In this document: in pieces, positions 22,001-33,197 of the stretch
How positions within the stretch are numbered: position 1 is the stretch's first letter
Layout: each line of letters opens with the position of its first letter
Assembly (NCBI GenBank): GCA_027923505.1
Contig: BROI01000017.1
Location: forward strand, 124,001-188,000
Source: Mayamaea pseudoterrestris
Lineage: Eukaryota > Bacillariophyta > Bacillariophyceae > Sellaphorales > Sellaphoraceae
Reading direction: 5' to 3'
Length of the DNA stretch: 64,000 nucleotides
The notes under the pieces: generated by a model
Told to the model about the DNA's origin: nothing
The model's input: the letters and a program-made list of their open reading frames with translations, nothing else
The model's database searches: none
Program-made: the position numbers and the translations under genes

Positions 22001-25000
22001 CTTGCTGTAGGTGTGTCTGAATGTCATGGCAGTGTGGGCTGAGACTGGTGACAAGTTGTCACCAAATACATTGCCATCCCCTGAGACACCAGCCAAGCCT
22101 ACCATCTTGTAGGGCAGCCTGAATAATGATGTTGGCACTATCCAGGTGTATTTTGGGCACCTACAGGGCCTGCTGTAGGTGTGTCTGAATGTCATGGCAT
22201 CTGCGGGCTGAGACTGGTGACAAGTTGTCACCAAATACATTGCCATCCCCTGAGACACCAGCCCAGCCCACCATCTTGTAGCGCAGCCTGAATAATGATG
22301 GAGGCACCATTCTGGCGTATTTTGGGCACCTACAGAGTTGCTGTAGGTGCATTTAATTGTCATGGCATCTGTGGGCTGAGACTGGTGACAAGTTGTCACC
22401 AAATACATTGCCATCCCCTGAGACACCAGCCAAGCTTACCATCTTGTAGCGCAGCCCTCAAAAATGATGTTGGCACCATTCTGGTCTAATTTGGGCATCC
22501 GGGCTTGCTGTAGGTGTGTCTGAATGTCATGGCAGCTGTGGGCTGAGACTGGTGACAAGTTGTCACCAAATACATTGCCATCCCCTGAGACACCAGCCAA
22601 GCCTACCATCTTGTAGCGCAGCCTGAATAATGATGTTGGCACCATTCTGGTGTAATTTGGGCATCTGCAGGGCCTGCTGTAGGAGGGTTTGAATGTAACG
22701 GCAACTGCGGGCCAAGACTGGTGACAAGTTGTCACCAAATGCATTGCCATCCCCTGAGACACCAGCCAAGCTTACCATCTTGTAGCGCATCTTCAAAAAT
22801 GATGTTGGCCCCGTTCTGGTTTAATTTGGGCATCTACCAGGATTGCTGTAGGGGCGTTTGAATGTCACGGCATCTGCAGGCTGAGACTGTGCACAAGTTG
22901 TCACCAAATACATTACCATCCCCTGACATACCAGCCAAGCCTACCATATTGTAGCGCAGCCTGAAAAATGATGATGTTGGCACCATTCTGTTGTATTTTG
23001 GGCACCTACAGGGCCTGCTGTAGGTCTGTCTGAATGTCATGGCATCTGCGGGCTGTATTTGGTGACAAGTTGTCACCAAATACATTGCCATCCCCTGAGA
23101 CACCAGCCAAGCCTACCATCTTGTAGCGCAGCCTGATTAATGATGTTGGCACCATTCTGGTCTAATTTGGGCATCCAGGCTTGCTGTTGGTGTGTCTGAA
23201 TGTCATGGCATCTGCAGGCTGAGACTGGTGGCAAGTTGTCACCAAATGCATTGCCATCCCCTGAGACACCAGCCAAGACTACCATCTTGTAGCGCAGCCT
23301 CAAAAATGATGTTGGCACCATTCTGGTCTAATTTGGGCACCTACCGGGCTTGCTGTAGGTGTGTCTAAATGTCATGGCAGCTGTGGGCTGAGACTGGTGA
23401 CAAGTTGTCACCAAATACATTGCCATCCCCTGAGACACCAGCCAAGCCTACCATCTTGTAGCGCAGCCTGAATAATGATGTTGGCACCATTCTGGTGTAT
23501 GCTGGGCACCTACAGGGCTGCTGAATGGGCGTTTGAATGTCATGGCATCTGCGGGCTGAGACTGGTGACAAGTTGTCACCAAATACATTGCCATCCCCTG
23601 AGACAGCAGCCAAGCCTACCATCTTGTAGCGCAGCCTGAAAAATGATGTTGGCACCATTCTGGTGTATGTTGGGCACCTACAGGGCTAGCTGTTGGGGCG
23701 TTTGAATGTCATTGCATCTGCGGGATGAGACTGGTGACAAGTTGTCACCAAATACATTGCCATTCCCTGAGACACCAGCCAAGCTTACTATCTTGTAGCG
23801 CAGCTTGAACAATGATGTTGACACCATTTGAGTGTGTAATTTGAGCACCTACAGGGCCTGCTGTAGGTGTGTCTGAAAGTCATGGCAGCTGCTGGCTGAG
23901 ACTGGTGACAAGTTGTCACCAAATACATTGCCATCCCCTGAGACACCAGCCAAGCCTATGATCTTGTAGCGCAGCCTTAACAATGATGTTGGCACCATTC
24001 TGGTGTATTTTGGGCACCTACCGGGCCTGCTGTAGGGGGGTTTGAATGTCATGGCATCTGGAGGCTGAGACATTGCCATCTCCTGAGACACCAGCCAAGC
24101 CTACCATCTTGTAGCGCATCTTCCAAAATGATGTTGGCACCATTATGGTGTCTTTTGGGCACCTACAGGGCCTGCTGTTGGTGTGTCTGAATGTCACGGC
24201 ATCTGCAGGCTGAGACTGGTGACAAGTTGTCACCAAATACATTGCCATCCCCTGAGACACCAGCCAAGCCTACCATCTTGTAGCGCATCTTCCAAAATGA
24301 TGTTGGCACCATTCTGGTGTATTTTGGGCACCTACAGGGCCTGCTGTTGGTGTGTCTGAATGTCATGGCATCTGCAGGCTGAGACTAGTGGCAAGTTGTC
24401 ACCAAATGCATTGCCATCCCCTGAGACACCAGCCAAGCTTACCAACTTGTAGCGCAGCCTCAAAAATGATGTTGGCACCAATCTGGTCTAATTTGGGCAC
24501 CTACCGGGCTTGCTGTAGGTGTGTCTGAATGTCATGGCAGCTGTGGGCTGAGACTGGTGACAAGTTGTCACCAAATACATTGCCATCCCCTGAGACACCA
24601 GCCAAGCCTACCATCTTGTAGGGCAGCCTGAATAATGATGTTGGCACTATCCAGGTGTATTTTGGGCACCTACAGGGCCTGCTGTAGGTGTGTCTGAATG
24701 TCATGGCATCTGCGGGCTGAGACTGGTGACAAGTTGTCACCAAATACATTGCCATCCCCTGAGACACCAGCCCAGCCCACCATCTTGTAGCGCAGCCTGA
24801 ATAATGATGGAGGCACCATTCTGGCGTATTTTGGGCACCTACAGAGTTGCTGTAGGTGCATTTAATTGTCATGGCATCTGTGGGCTGAGACTGGTGACAA
24901 GTTGTCACCAAATACATTGCCATCCCCTGAGACACCAGCCAAGCTTACCATCTTGTAGCGCAGCCCTCAAAAATGATGTTGGCACCATTCTGGTCTAATT

Positions 25001-25250
25001 TGGGCATCCGGGCTTGCTGTAGGTGTGTCTGAATGTCATGGCAGCTGTGGGCTGAGACTGGTGACAAGTTGTCACCAAATACATTGCCTTCCCCTGAGAC
25101 ACCAGCCAAGCCTACCATCTTGTAGCGCAGCCTGACTAATGATGTTGGCACCATTCTGGTGTAATTTGGGCACCTATCGGGCCTGCTGTAGGTGTCTGTG
25201 AATATCATGGCATCTGCAGGCGAGACTGGTGACAAGTTGTCACCAAATAC
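22001..25250 (+). repeat. 169-bp satellite, right array, more diverged
   Basis: About 19 monomers in the same orientation as the main array but with much more sequence variation (for example GTGTGTCTGAATGTCATGGCA in place of GGGCGTTTGAATGTCACGGCA). A block of about 660 bp (22001-22660) recurs almost unchanged at about 24509-25169, implying a duplicated multi-monomer unit of about 2.5 kb. The palindrome GGTGACAAGTTGTCACC is kept in nearly all units. Confidence 0.92.
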
Positions 25251-26060
25251 AAGAATATTAGCATCATTCTGGCTTGATTTGGGCATACACATGGCTCAAG
25301 GTGTGGACGTTGGAAAATTTGGGCATCTGCTGGCTGAGTTCTCACCAGTCACATTGCAGTATACCAAGGGACCAGCCAGGCAATCCATCCTGTAGCGCAC
25401 CTGAAAGAAGGATGTTAGCACCATTCTGGCTTGATTTGGGCATACGCATGGCTCAAGGTATGGGCACTTGAAGGGCATGGCAGCTGCTGACTGAAATTTG
25501 GCACATCTACTTCCACAACTTTTCAAAAACTTGAGCTTCCCAGGTTTGTTTGGGCTAGTTGGCCTCATTAAAATCTTGGCCCATGGTGGCAATGTTTGTA
25601 ATTGATGGGGATGTTCAGGGGACCTATCAGTGTGGTGTGGCAGGTTTGGTTTGGTGGCACAATCCTCAGCTTTGTTGGAAGCTAGCAGGTCTATTCCCAA
25701 AATAATGGCCATAAGCTGGTCTGGATTCTGAAACAGTCCTTCCTTTCTATCTGGCACATCTACTCCCACAACTTCCCAAAAATTTGAGCTTGCCAGGTTT
25801 GTTAGGGTTTGTTGGCCTCATTGACATCTTGGCCCGTGGTGGCAATGTTTTTAATTGATGGGGTTGTCTATAGGACCTGGGGTCAAGATAAGTTTACTGG
25901 CTAGTGTCTCAGTGGACTGCTATGTGATTGATGATAACTTGTCACCAGTCTCAGCCAGAAGCTGTCATGCCTTTCAGTAGCCCACACCTTGAGCCATGTG
26001 TATGCAGCCAGTCAACTTATCTTGTAGCGCACTTGAAATAAGAAAGTTAGCACCAGCATC
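25250..26060. repeat. Decayed satellite edge with a 130-bp direct repeat
   Basis: Scattered diverged satellite pieces in mixed orientation (for example the inverted CTTGTCACCAGTCTCAGCC at about 25937). A direct repeat of about 130 bp starts at 25500 and 25753 (GGCACATCTACT.CCACAACTT ... ATTGATGGGG), offset 253 bp. This mirrors the decayed left edge at 3.7-4.2 kb. Confidence 0.75.
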
Positions 26061-26463
26061 AACTGCCCAAAGAATCACCCTGCCAAGCAGCAACTGAAAG
26101 GAATGCCTATTCATTAGCCTGTCATTGTTGCAAGCATTATTGGGTGCCACAAGGGATGCTCAGCATTGCCCAAGAATCATCTAATTTACTATCAGCAGCT
26201 TGTTAACAGTGGCTGCAGAATGAGGCAGAAAGTAGATTGATGATAGTGACATAAACAGTGAATAAGTGCAGTTAGCAACTCTTTTGACATATCTAGCTAG
26301 TGGGTGTGAGTTCACCTCTTTAAACATGCATTGAAAAATAAATCACTGATTAGTTACTTTGTGGGCATGTTAAGTAGATCAGAACCATTCAATATATTTG
26401 CGCGCCAATGCTTTTAAACTTACAACTCCTACCGGAAGTTATCTCTCTCAACTTATTGTAAGC
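26060..26463. other. AT-rich intergenic, no feature recognised
   Basis: About 400 bp between the repeat block and the 3' end of the ankyrin gene. I see no gene or repeat; it marks the return to gene-dense sequence. Confidence 0.5.
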
Positions 26464-28125
26464 TCAGCTCTCTCCTAATGGATCCAGAATCTCGGCCAAG
26501 TCTCTATTTTTCCGTTGAAGCCGCCGTGCAATGTCGATGGGTCGCTCGTTCTTGTCGTTGTAAGTGGTCACTCCGTCTGCATGATTCCAAACGAGAAACT
26601 GGATAATCTTCATGTCAGCGTTCGTTAATACTGCAACGTGAAGCGGTATATTCCCTTCCTTATCAGCAATGGACAGGGCCCGATCGGGTTCGGAGAGAAA
26701 GAGAGCTTCAATGATTTCTAAACGGCATCCTCGATGGACAGCAAGATGCACGGGTGTCTGTCCATTTGTCTTGTTCTTGACAACAACAGCCTTTTTGTTC
26801 TTAATCGCTAACATATCGACAACGTCCAAATCGGCGTCTGCATGGTCGCACGCATAATGGAGCGGTGTATTACCGTCCTTGTCAACGCGCGCTAGTCCCT
26901 GCTTGTACTCGTCAATCAACATTTTCAACGAGGCAACGGGAGCTTGCGCCATGCAAGCCAAGTGGATTGGAAGTCGAAACATGTGATTCGTTGACCAAAT
27001 CATGGAGTTCTTGTCAGCATCGGACGAGCCTTTGCTGCTACCGGAACTGCTGCTGCTCGACTCGTCATCAACACGTACTTCATCAATCAGGAATTTCAAC
27101 ACCTCTGCCGGTGCGCGATAGTTGCAAGCGTAATGCATGGGCGTACCAATAAACCCATCGTTCCATGCGGCTGCATGTGGATACGCCTTGTAGCATTCCG
27201 CCAGCGTCTTTGCGCTGGCGCCGAGGGCGCAAAGGACGCTGAACGGATAAATCTTGTCCTTGGCAAAGTCGAGGCTAATCTTTTTGCGACAAACTCTAGA
27301 GTTCTTTCGAATGAAGTCATAGGTAAGCTCGTCGTCATAGGTTTTGTTCCTGTGATTCAGCCAAGGATCATGATTAAGGAGAACTAGAAATTGGTCCTTT
27401 GGCGACGCATTCTTGTCAAGCACGACTCTCTTTTTCAAATCCTTGTCAGTTTCCATTTTTGACTTGAAATCCTTTGCAAAAGCTCTAGAATCGGAGCTTG
27501 TTCCAACATCATCAAGTATTTGCTTTGTCACACTGGCTTGTCGCTCCTGGCGGCGCTCCTTGGCAAGTTTTGCGGCGATGCCAAGGCCAACTACCTTGTC
27601 CTCCGAATTGTTTTGCTGGAACATCCAATCGGGTGTCTCGTCAAACTGCGGCAATGGTTCCTTCGGCCGTTGATTCCGTGAGATTGTACTTCGTTGTCTG
27701 GCGGTAGATGCGTTCGACTTGGTCGGGTCTATGGTTATATATCGGCTGTTGCTGCTAGCTGGCGTACTAGCCGGTTCGACGACGGCCGGTTGCGAAGCTG
27801 ACCCATTAGTGGTCTTGTGATTGTCAGCTGCGGATCCTTCGGAGTCGGATGAGTGACTGTCCGCGTCCTTCTTTTTCTTCTTTTCCTTCTTCTTGGCCTT
27901 TTTCTCCTCCTTTTTGGCTTTCTTCTTTTCCTTTTTCAGTCGTTTCTTTTCGTCGTCGGATTCGGTTACTTCATGATGTTGCTCCTTGTCTTCCTTCTTG
28001 CTCTTTTTCTCCTTCTTTTCCTTCTTCTCTTTCTTTTCCTTTTTCTCCTTCTTTTCTTTCTTCTCCTTCTTCTCCTTTTTCTTCTTCTTGTCTTGTTCAG
28101 TCGAAGATTCCGAATCTGATGCCAT
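26464..28125 (-). CDS. Ankyrin-repeat protein with Lys/Glu-rich N-terminus
   Basis: Intronless, 553 aa from ATG at 28125. Residues 1-95 are an extreme KKEKKEKK-type low-complexity tract, probably a charged helix or nuclear/nucleolar signal, then a Ser/Thr/Ala-rich linker and a central globular part (DQFLVLLNHDPWLNHRNKTYDDELTYDFIR). The C-terminal 230 residues contain about six ankyrin repeats: GTPMHYACNYRAPAEVLKFLI, RLPIHLACMAQ, GNTPLHYACDHADADLDVVDML, GQTPVHLAVHRGCRLEIIEAL, GNIPLHVAVLTNADMKIIQFL, ERPIDIARRLQ. Ankyrin repeats bind proteins; no catalytic domain is seen and the partner is unknown. Such proteins are a large family in diatoms. It is divergent from MTHFR across 301 bp. Confidence 0.88.
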   Translation of the reverse strand: MASDSESSTEQDKKKKKEKKEKKEKKEKKEKKEKKEKKEKKSKKEDKEQHHEVTESDDEKKRLKKEKKKAKKEEKKAKKKEKKKKKDADSHSSDSEGSAADNHKTTNGSASQPAVVEPASTPASSNSRYITIDPTKSNASTARQRSTISRNQRPKEPLPQFDETPDWMFQQNNSEDKVVGLGIAAKLAKERRQERQASVTKQILDDVGTSSDSRAFAKDFKSKMETDKDLKKRVVLDKNASPKDQFLVLLNHDPWLNHRNKTYDDELTYDFIRKNSRVCRKKISLDFAKDKIYPFSVLCALGASAKTLAECYKAYPHAAAWNDGFIGTPMHYACNYRAPAEVLKFLIDEVRVDDESSSSSSGSSKGSSDADKNSMIWSTNHMFRLPIHLACMAQAPVASLKMLIDEYKQGLARVDKDGNTPLHYACDHADADLDVVDMLAIKNKKAVVVKNKTNGQTPVHLAVHRGCRLEIIEALFLSEPDRALSIADKEGNIPLHVAVLTNADMKIIQFLVWNHADGVTTYNDKNERPIDIARRLQRKNRDLAEILDPLGES

Positions 28126-28426
28126 GCTGCTGAATGCTGTGGTCGTTCGTTGGAACGAGTGGCGGTGCGTTTGGATGCTCGACTAGTTTCGTTGCTAATC
28201 TATACTTCTATCTCTCCAAGTATTCAAGTCGTCAAGCGCGAGACTTTTTTAACGAACTGATAGAATACGCAATGTGCTTCTGTTGCGAGCGTTGGCTTCT
28301 TGCACTGTGGCCGAGTCATAAAGCACCGCTGTCGATTGTCCCATGGTGAACGCGAAACGTCTGAACGACTGGCCGGCGCGCTTGCACGTGTCATTATGAC
28401 GTCACGCTGACAAGTTGAAGTGATGC
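28126..28426. promoter_or_regulatory. Shared promoter region ankyrin/MTHFR with a CRE palindrome
   Basis: 301 bp between two divergent start codons. It contains a perfect TGACGTCA at 28397-28404, only 30 bp before the first MTHFR ATG. In diatoms, TGACGT-type elements bound by bZIP factors mediate CO2/cAMP responses of some genes; their use here is inference. Confidence 0.5.
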
Positions 28427-30400
28427 ATGGACGACCATGACGGATTTGCGCTTGCTGCTTCCATCACTTCGTCGTCCGAATGTCTCTGCTGGCTTCTCGA
28501 TACTGCCATGGGACGCATCATTGACAAGATTATCGAGCGACGGAATCGCCAAAGAAAGTCTAATAATGACGAGCCATTATTTTGGAGCTTTGAATTCTTT
28601 CCACCCAAAACCGAGGCCGGATTGGAAAACTTGTTGACGCGGATTGATCGCATGACAATGCGATTAGATCCGCTCTTCATCAATGTTACTTGGGGAGCTG
28701 CTGGAAGTACCGAATGGAGGTCTCTTCATATTGCGCAACATGCTCAAAAATACTTGGGAGTTGATGCAGTGCTGCATTTATCGTGTCAAGGAATGTCGAG
28801 ACTTGAACTGATCCGCGTTTTGCAATTAGCCAAGGAGTCGGGTACAAGGAACATTTTGGCGCTGCGAGGAGATCCACCAGTGGGGAAGCGTTCATGGGAT
28901 ATTGATGAAGTGAGTGGAGGCGACTGCGATCGAGCCATTGACTTGGTCAAGTTAATTCGAGCAGAATTTGGTCAATACTTTGGCATTGCTGTTGCTGGAC
29001 ATCCTGAAGGTCATCCGTCGTCTACTAGTCGTCAAGTGGAGCTTCAGCATTTAAAGGACAAGATTGACGCTGGCGCTGACTTTATCTTGACGCAATTCTT
29101 TTACGATACTGATGTCTTTCTCGATTTTGTCAAGCTGTGTCGTGCGATTGGCATTTCCTGTCCAATTATTCCTGGCATCATGCCCATACAAAGCTACAGC
29201 GTTTTTGAGAAAATGACACGCTATTGTAACATTAAGGTTCCGCAGGAAGTCTGGGATAGACTTGATCCTGTCAAAGATGACGATGAAGCAATCAAGGAGA
29301 TCGGCTGCGACATTGCCTCGGAAATGTGTCGCCGCATTATCGGTCAAGGCAATGGCGTCGAGGGCATTCACTTTTATACGCTTAACCTGGAGCGGAGTGT
29401 CACTCAGATACTCATGCGCCTGGGCGTCGTAGATCTTGTTCGTCCGGTGAATAACGAACCAACTGCCAAGCCGACGGCTAAGGGTTCCTGTGACGATGTG
29501 CGCACCAATTCACAACGTCCATTTCCATGGCGACCGTCGGCACTAGAAAAGCGATCGTTGGAGGAGATAAGGCCGATTAACTGGGCAAATCGGCCCAAGA
29601 GCTATGTTTTACGCACCGAGGATTGGGATGAGTTTCCAAACGGTCGTTGGGGTGACGCGACATCGCCAGCATTTGGAGAACTTTCGCAACTCAGTCACTT
29701 TTACCAATTCTCTTTGGGGACGATGGAAGACCAACGCGCCATGCTTGGCCATCATCCAACGGAGCCGAAAGAAGTTTACGAAGTTTTTGCCAGATACATT
29801 GAAGGAAAACTACCTCACATACCTTGGTGTGAGGCTGCGCTTCAACCTGAATCGTTTCTAATCCAGGACAAGCTTGCAGCATTAAATCGAGCTGGCTGTT
29901 TAACAATCAATAGTCAACCGTCTGCGAATGGCCTTTCCAGTTCACACAAGACTTTTGGCTGGGGTGGACCGAATGGATATGTCTACCAGAAAGAGTATTG
30001 TGAGTGCTTTTGTAGTCCAGAAAATTTGGAAAAGCTTGTTACTTTAGTGCGGAGCCATCCCTCCATGAATCTTTACGCTGTCAACATTGATGGTCGGTTA
30101 GTACAGGAAGGGGCGGAGCCTGGCGGAGTCACGGCTTTGACCTGGGGCGTCTTTCCCAACCGTGAGATTCTACAACCAACTATATTTGATCCAGATATCT
30201 TTATCGTCTGGGCGGAAGAAGCCTTTTCACTTTGGACAACCATGTGGTTGAATCTGTATGACTTTGATAGCGAAAGTTATACCCTGATTGAAACGATACG
30301 AGATACTTACTTTCTTTGCGCAATCATTGAAAATGATTACCTTGGCGCAGACGGAGCAGAACCCTCACTGTGGGAAACGATGCTTTCATCGGTTAGCTAG
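28427..30400 (+). CDS. MTHFR: Methylenetetrahydrofolate reductase
   Basis: Reduces 5,10-methylenetetrahydrofolate to 5-methyltetrahydrofolate, the methyl donor for methionine synthase. 657 aa, intronless, close to human MTHFR length. The FAD-binding TIM barrel is clear: SFEFFPPKTEAG with the catalytic Glu, VTWGAAGS, NILALRGDPP, VAGHPEGHP, LKDKIDAGADFILTQFFYD and PIIPGIMPIQSY. A linker leads to the eukaryotic C-terminal regulatory domain (RPKSYVLRTEDWDEFPNGRWGD, FGWGGPNGYVYQKEYCECF, LTWGVFPNREILQPTIFDP). In animals that domain binds AdoMet; plant-type enzymes are insensitive, so feedback here cannot be judged. The ATG at 28508 (MGRIIDKIIERR) is a plausible alternative start because the first 27 residues are not conserved-looking. 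Confidence 0.97.
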   Translation: MDDHDGFALAASITSSSECLCWLLDTAMGRIIDKIIERRNRQRKSNNDEPLFWSFEFFPPKTEAGLENLLTRIDRMTMRLDPLFINVTWGAAGSTEWRSLHIAQHAQKYLGVDAVLHLSCQGMSRLELIRVLQLAKESGTRNILALRGDPPVGKRSWDIDEVSGGDCDRAIDLVKLIRAEFGQYFGIAVAGHPEGHPSSTSRQVELQHLKDKIDAGADFILTQFFYDTDVFLDFVKLCRAIGISCPIIPGIMPIQSYSVFEKMTRYCNIKVPQEVWDRLDPVKDDDEAIKEIGCDIASEMCRRIIGQGNGVEGIHFYTLNLERSVTQILMRLGVVDLVRPVNNEPTAKPTAKGSCDDVRTNSQRPFPWRPSALEKRSLEEIRPINWANRPKSYVLRTEDWDEFPNGRWGDATSPAFGELSQLSHFYQFSLGTMEDQRAMLGHHPTEPKEVYEVFARYIEGKLPHIPWCEAALQPESFLIQDKLAALNRAGCLTINSQPSANGLSSSHKTFGWGGPNGYVYQKEYCECFCSPENLEKLVTLVRSHPSMNLYAVNIDGRLVQEGAEPGGVTALTWGVFPNREILQPTIFDPDIFIVWAEEAFSLWTTMWLNLYDFDSESYTLIETIRDTYFLCAIIENDYLGADGAEPSLWETMLSSVS

Positions 30401-30518
30401 TAACAACGATGCCCACAACGATAATCATTTATACCCGTAGCTACGCAATGCGCATAATCTACATACATCTAATTAGTTGGTTTATCTAAATTGCTGGTAC
30501 GATTTTTTGTGATTTTAT

Positions 30519-33197
30519 TTACTCAGCAATGGTTTCGTTAAACTCCCAATCTGGTTTGACAGCCATCGCCCAATTAAACTTGTCGCGAAGTGTTTTCGAA
30601 AAGATCTTTTCAATGGGAACTTCGTTACGTTTGCACCACGCTACAGAGATACGGGGGTCCATGTAGTTTATCTTCGACGTTCCAAGCGACACCTCTTTAT
30701 TGTCGTCCTTGTGCTTTAGATCCATCTCGGCCTTGTTGATCTTGGCGGTCCAATTCTCAATACGCTTCTTTACTTGATCAATCGTCGGCATTTTCTCCCA
30801 AAGATGTGCCTTTTGAAACTTGATATCCGCAAGATCGCGACGCTTCTGTTTGGCGGCTTCGTCAGCTTGCGTCGCGGCAATCTTTTCTTCGTTCGTTTTC
30901 GCCTTATCTTTTAGCTTCTTGGCTTTTTCAATCGCACTCTTAACATCCTCCTCCGCTTTTGTAATTGACTTTCGCAACGGAATACTGTCCGTCTCGCCTT
31001 TATTCAGTCGTTTTAAAATGGCTTTGAGTGCATGCTTTTGCTTCTTGAGGACCTCCACCTTCTGGCCAATGTTCTCGAGCTGCGTCTCCTGCGCTTTGCT
31101 GACGGACTTTTGATGATTGCAGAGAATGGCAACTTCACGATTGGCATTATTGTATTCCGTAACCTTTTCGGACGCAGAAAGACTTTTCCAGGAAGGCGAT
31201 GCCTCGTGCTTACGCAGCTCGGACTGCAACGTCTTACTTGCATTGTAAGTACGAAACACTTTGGCGCTCAAGCCGTCCATGAACTGCTTGAGGTGGTTGT
31301 TTAGCAAAGTCGGGTTGATGTTTCCAAATACCTCGTCCGTAGGCTTTTTGCCCTTGCAAAACGACTTAAAATTATCGTAAACTTTGGTGCCCATGCCATT
31401 CTCCTCGTTGTAAATGTGCGATCCAAAATCAATGGTCTGTTTGTAAAGCATCGAATCCTTACCGAGGAACTCAAGTTCAATTTCGCGATTGTCTCCCCCT
31501 TCTTGATTCGGATCAAAGTGCAAGTGCTCGACGCGCAAGGAGCAGCATCCGACAGTATCAGCTTCTTCATCCGTATCCTTTTCGCCGCCGACACGAAGCG
31601 CCAAGCGATCGATTACCCAAACTGCAGTCGCAAGCTCTCGTTCTTCGATGTCCTTCGAGCCAAGATCTTTCTTAACCACTTTGCGGATTTTCTCTATGTA
31701 TTTGCAAAGCAAACCAGCCTTTCCGTACTTGGCTCGGTCAGATTTACCTTTGAAGGAGCTAGAAGCTGCAAGCTGCATATATTTGTTCTGATTGTTAATG
31801 TTTTCCTTCCAAGACGCGAGCCATTGCCCGCGAGGGTCGTGGCGAATGTCGCTCCAAGCATGACCAGGCAAGCCGCATCGTGGAACGGGGGCTGCCTCGC
31901 TCAAATTTAGGGAAACTTGCTCTGGCAAGACGCGCTGCTTTAGTTTTCCCATTTTTGGATGCGCACCGCGTCCACGAAAAGTTCCAGGAGGTTCCATATT
32001 GTAGTTACCCACGCGTTCCAGGTGGCCATCAACAATGGCGAAACCATATTGGAATAAAGCCTTGTCGCGTTCCTCCTTGTTTAGCGAGCGCTCGGCGTCA
32101 GTAATAGCCTTCTTGACAATCTTTTGCTCGTTGAGATGGCGGCGAATCGGCTCAAAATCACATTTAGCAAAATCCTTGATCTCGTGTCCCTTTCCCAGCA
32201 CGAGCTTGAAGTCGGCGAAAAAATTGCTCGTAAAAATTTTGGCCGTTTTTTGGTTGCCGAGATGCATGCCGTCCGGATCCGTCGCTGCCATGAAAGTAGC
32301 CGCTTCCTCCTGCAACGCCGTTAGCGTTACCTCTTTTCCGTTGTATTTCATTTTGATGCCATGAGGCTTGTACGCCTCAGGAAAGCTCAAGCCAGCATGC
32401 TCCAGCTCGGACCAATTGTATCCAGACGGAGGCTCCTTAGCATTCCACCACAGAAAAGATTGCATGGCGTACTGCAAACGAGCTGTACGGTCCAATTCCT
32501 TGAGGCCTTTGGACTTCGTGGACACTAACTCAGACTTGACCTCGTCAGGTTTCACCTTTTTCTTCTTGACGGGCGTGCTGTCCAACTCTGGCGCCTTCTT
32601 TCGTTTCTTGCTTGATTCGCTTTTAATTACTGGCTCTTTCGCCTTCTTCTTTTTCTTCTTTTTCAAAGATAAGTCTTCGTCATCAAACGAGTCGTCATCC
32701 TCATCCATGTCGCCGTTGCTCGATTTGCGTTTCGCCTTGGACCTTGACGATGATTTCTTCTTCGGCAAGGAACCATCGTCCGAGTCACTGTCGTCCTTCT
32801 TAAGCTTACGTTTGGACTTTGCTTTCTTCTTTTTCGGCGCCGCGTCATCATCATCATCCACAAAGTCATCGTCATCAGAGTCGCTGTCTTCCTTTTTTGA
32901 CTTTGATTTAGACTTTGACTTCTTTTTCTTGGGTGTAACGTCGGTATCATCAATAAAATTGTCGTCGTCCGAGTCATTCATGGTCGCTTTTGCTTTCACT
33001 TTCTTTTCTACTGCCTTTGGCTTTTTCGCTTTCAGTTTCTTAATGGGCTTTTCTTCGTCCGAATCTACTTCCATGTCATCGTCGTTGTTGTTGTTTGAAT
33101 AAGCTGCATCGCTTTTGTGGACTTTCGATGAATGTTTGGCCGACGGGTTTTTCTCCGCCTCTTCAAACACAAACTCTTCTTCTGAGTCGTCCGACAT
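30519..33197 (-). CDS. TOP1: DNA topoisomerase I (type IB)
   Basis: Relaxes supercoils ahead of polymerases by single-strand nicking through a 3'-phosphotyrosine. 892 aa, intronless. Residues 1-240 form the usual disordered acidic/basic N-terminal tail with several KKKK tracts (nuclear signals). The core begins at about 250 ([42 protein letters not shown]) and carries the catalytic block ([61 protein letters not shown]). A coiled linker leads to the C-terminal [27 protein letters not shown], in which Tyr845 is the nucleophile. All hallmark residues are present. It converges on MTHFR with 118 bp between stops. Confidence 0.97.
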   Translation of the reverse strand: MSDDSEEEFVFEEAEKNPSAKHSSKVHKSDAAYSNNNNDDDMEVDSDEEKPIKKLKAKKPKAVEKKVKAKATMNDSDDDNFIDDTDVTPKKKKSKSKSKSKKEDSDSDDDDFVDDDDDAAPKKKKAKSKRKLKKDDSDSDDGSLPKKKSSSRSKAKRKSSNGDMDEDDDSFDDEDLSLKKKKKKKAKEPVIKSESSKKRKKAPELDSTPVKKKKVKPDEVKSELVSTKSKGLKELDRTARLQYAMQSFLWWNAKEPPSGYNWSELEHAGLSFPEAYKPHGIKMKYNGKEVTLTALQEEAATFMAATDPDGMHLGNQKTAKIFTSNFFADFKLVLGKGHEIKDFAKCDFEPIRRHLNEQKIVKKAITDAERSLNKEERDKALFQYGFAIVDGHLERVGNYNMEPPGTFRGRGAHPKMGKLKQRVLPEQVSLNLSEAAPVPRCGLPGHAWSDIRHDPRGQWLASWKENINNQNKYMQLAASSSFKGKSDRAKYGKAGLLCKYIEKIRKVVKKDLGSKDIEERELATAVWVIDRLALRVGGEKDTDEEADTVGCCSLRVEHLHFDPNQEGGDNREIELEFLGKDSMLYKQTIDFGSHIYNEENGMGTKVYDNFKSFCKGKKPTDEVFGNINPTLLNNHLKQFMDGLSAKVFRTYNASKTLQSELRKHEASPSWKSLSASEKVTEYNNANREVAILCNHQKSVSKAQETQLENIGQKVEVLKKQKHALKAILKRLNKGETDSIPLRKSITKAEEDVKSAIEKAKKLKDKAKTNEEKIAATQADEAAKQKRRDLADIKFQKAHLWEKMPTIDQVKKRIENWTAKINKAEMDLKHKDDNKEVSLGTSKINYMDPRISVAWCKRNEVPIEKIFSKTLRDKFNWAMAVKPDWEFNETIAE

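Noticed and set aside
7204-25250. Regular repeats that might be a CRISPR array
   Set aside because: The whole 169-bp unit repeats with no unique spacers, in a eukaryotic setting. It is a satellite.
27853-28119. Phe/Leu-rich ORFs opposite the ankyrin gene (MTVRVLLFLLFLLLGLF...)
   Set aside because: Shadows of the Lys/Glu-rich coding strand; hydrophobicity is only the complement of AAG/GAG codons.
32368-33102. 244-aa + strand ORF opposite the TOP1 N-terminus
   Set aside because: Ser/Phe-rich antisense of the acidic/basic TOP1 tail, with no independent features.
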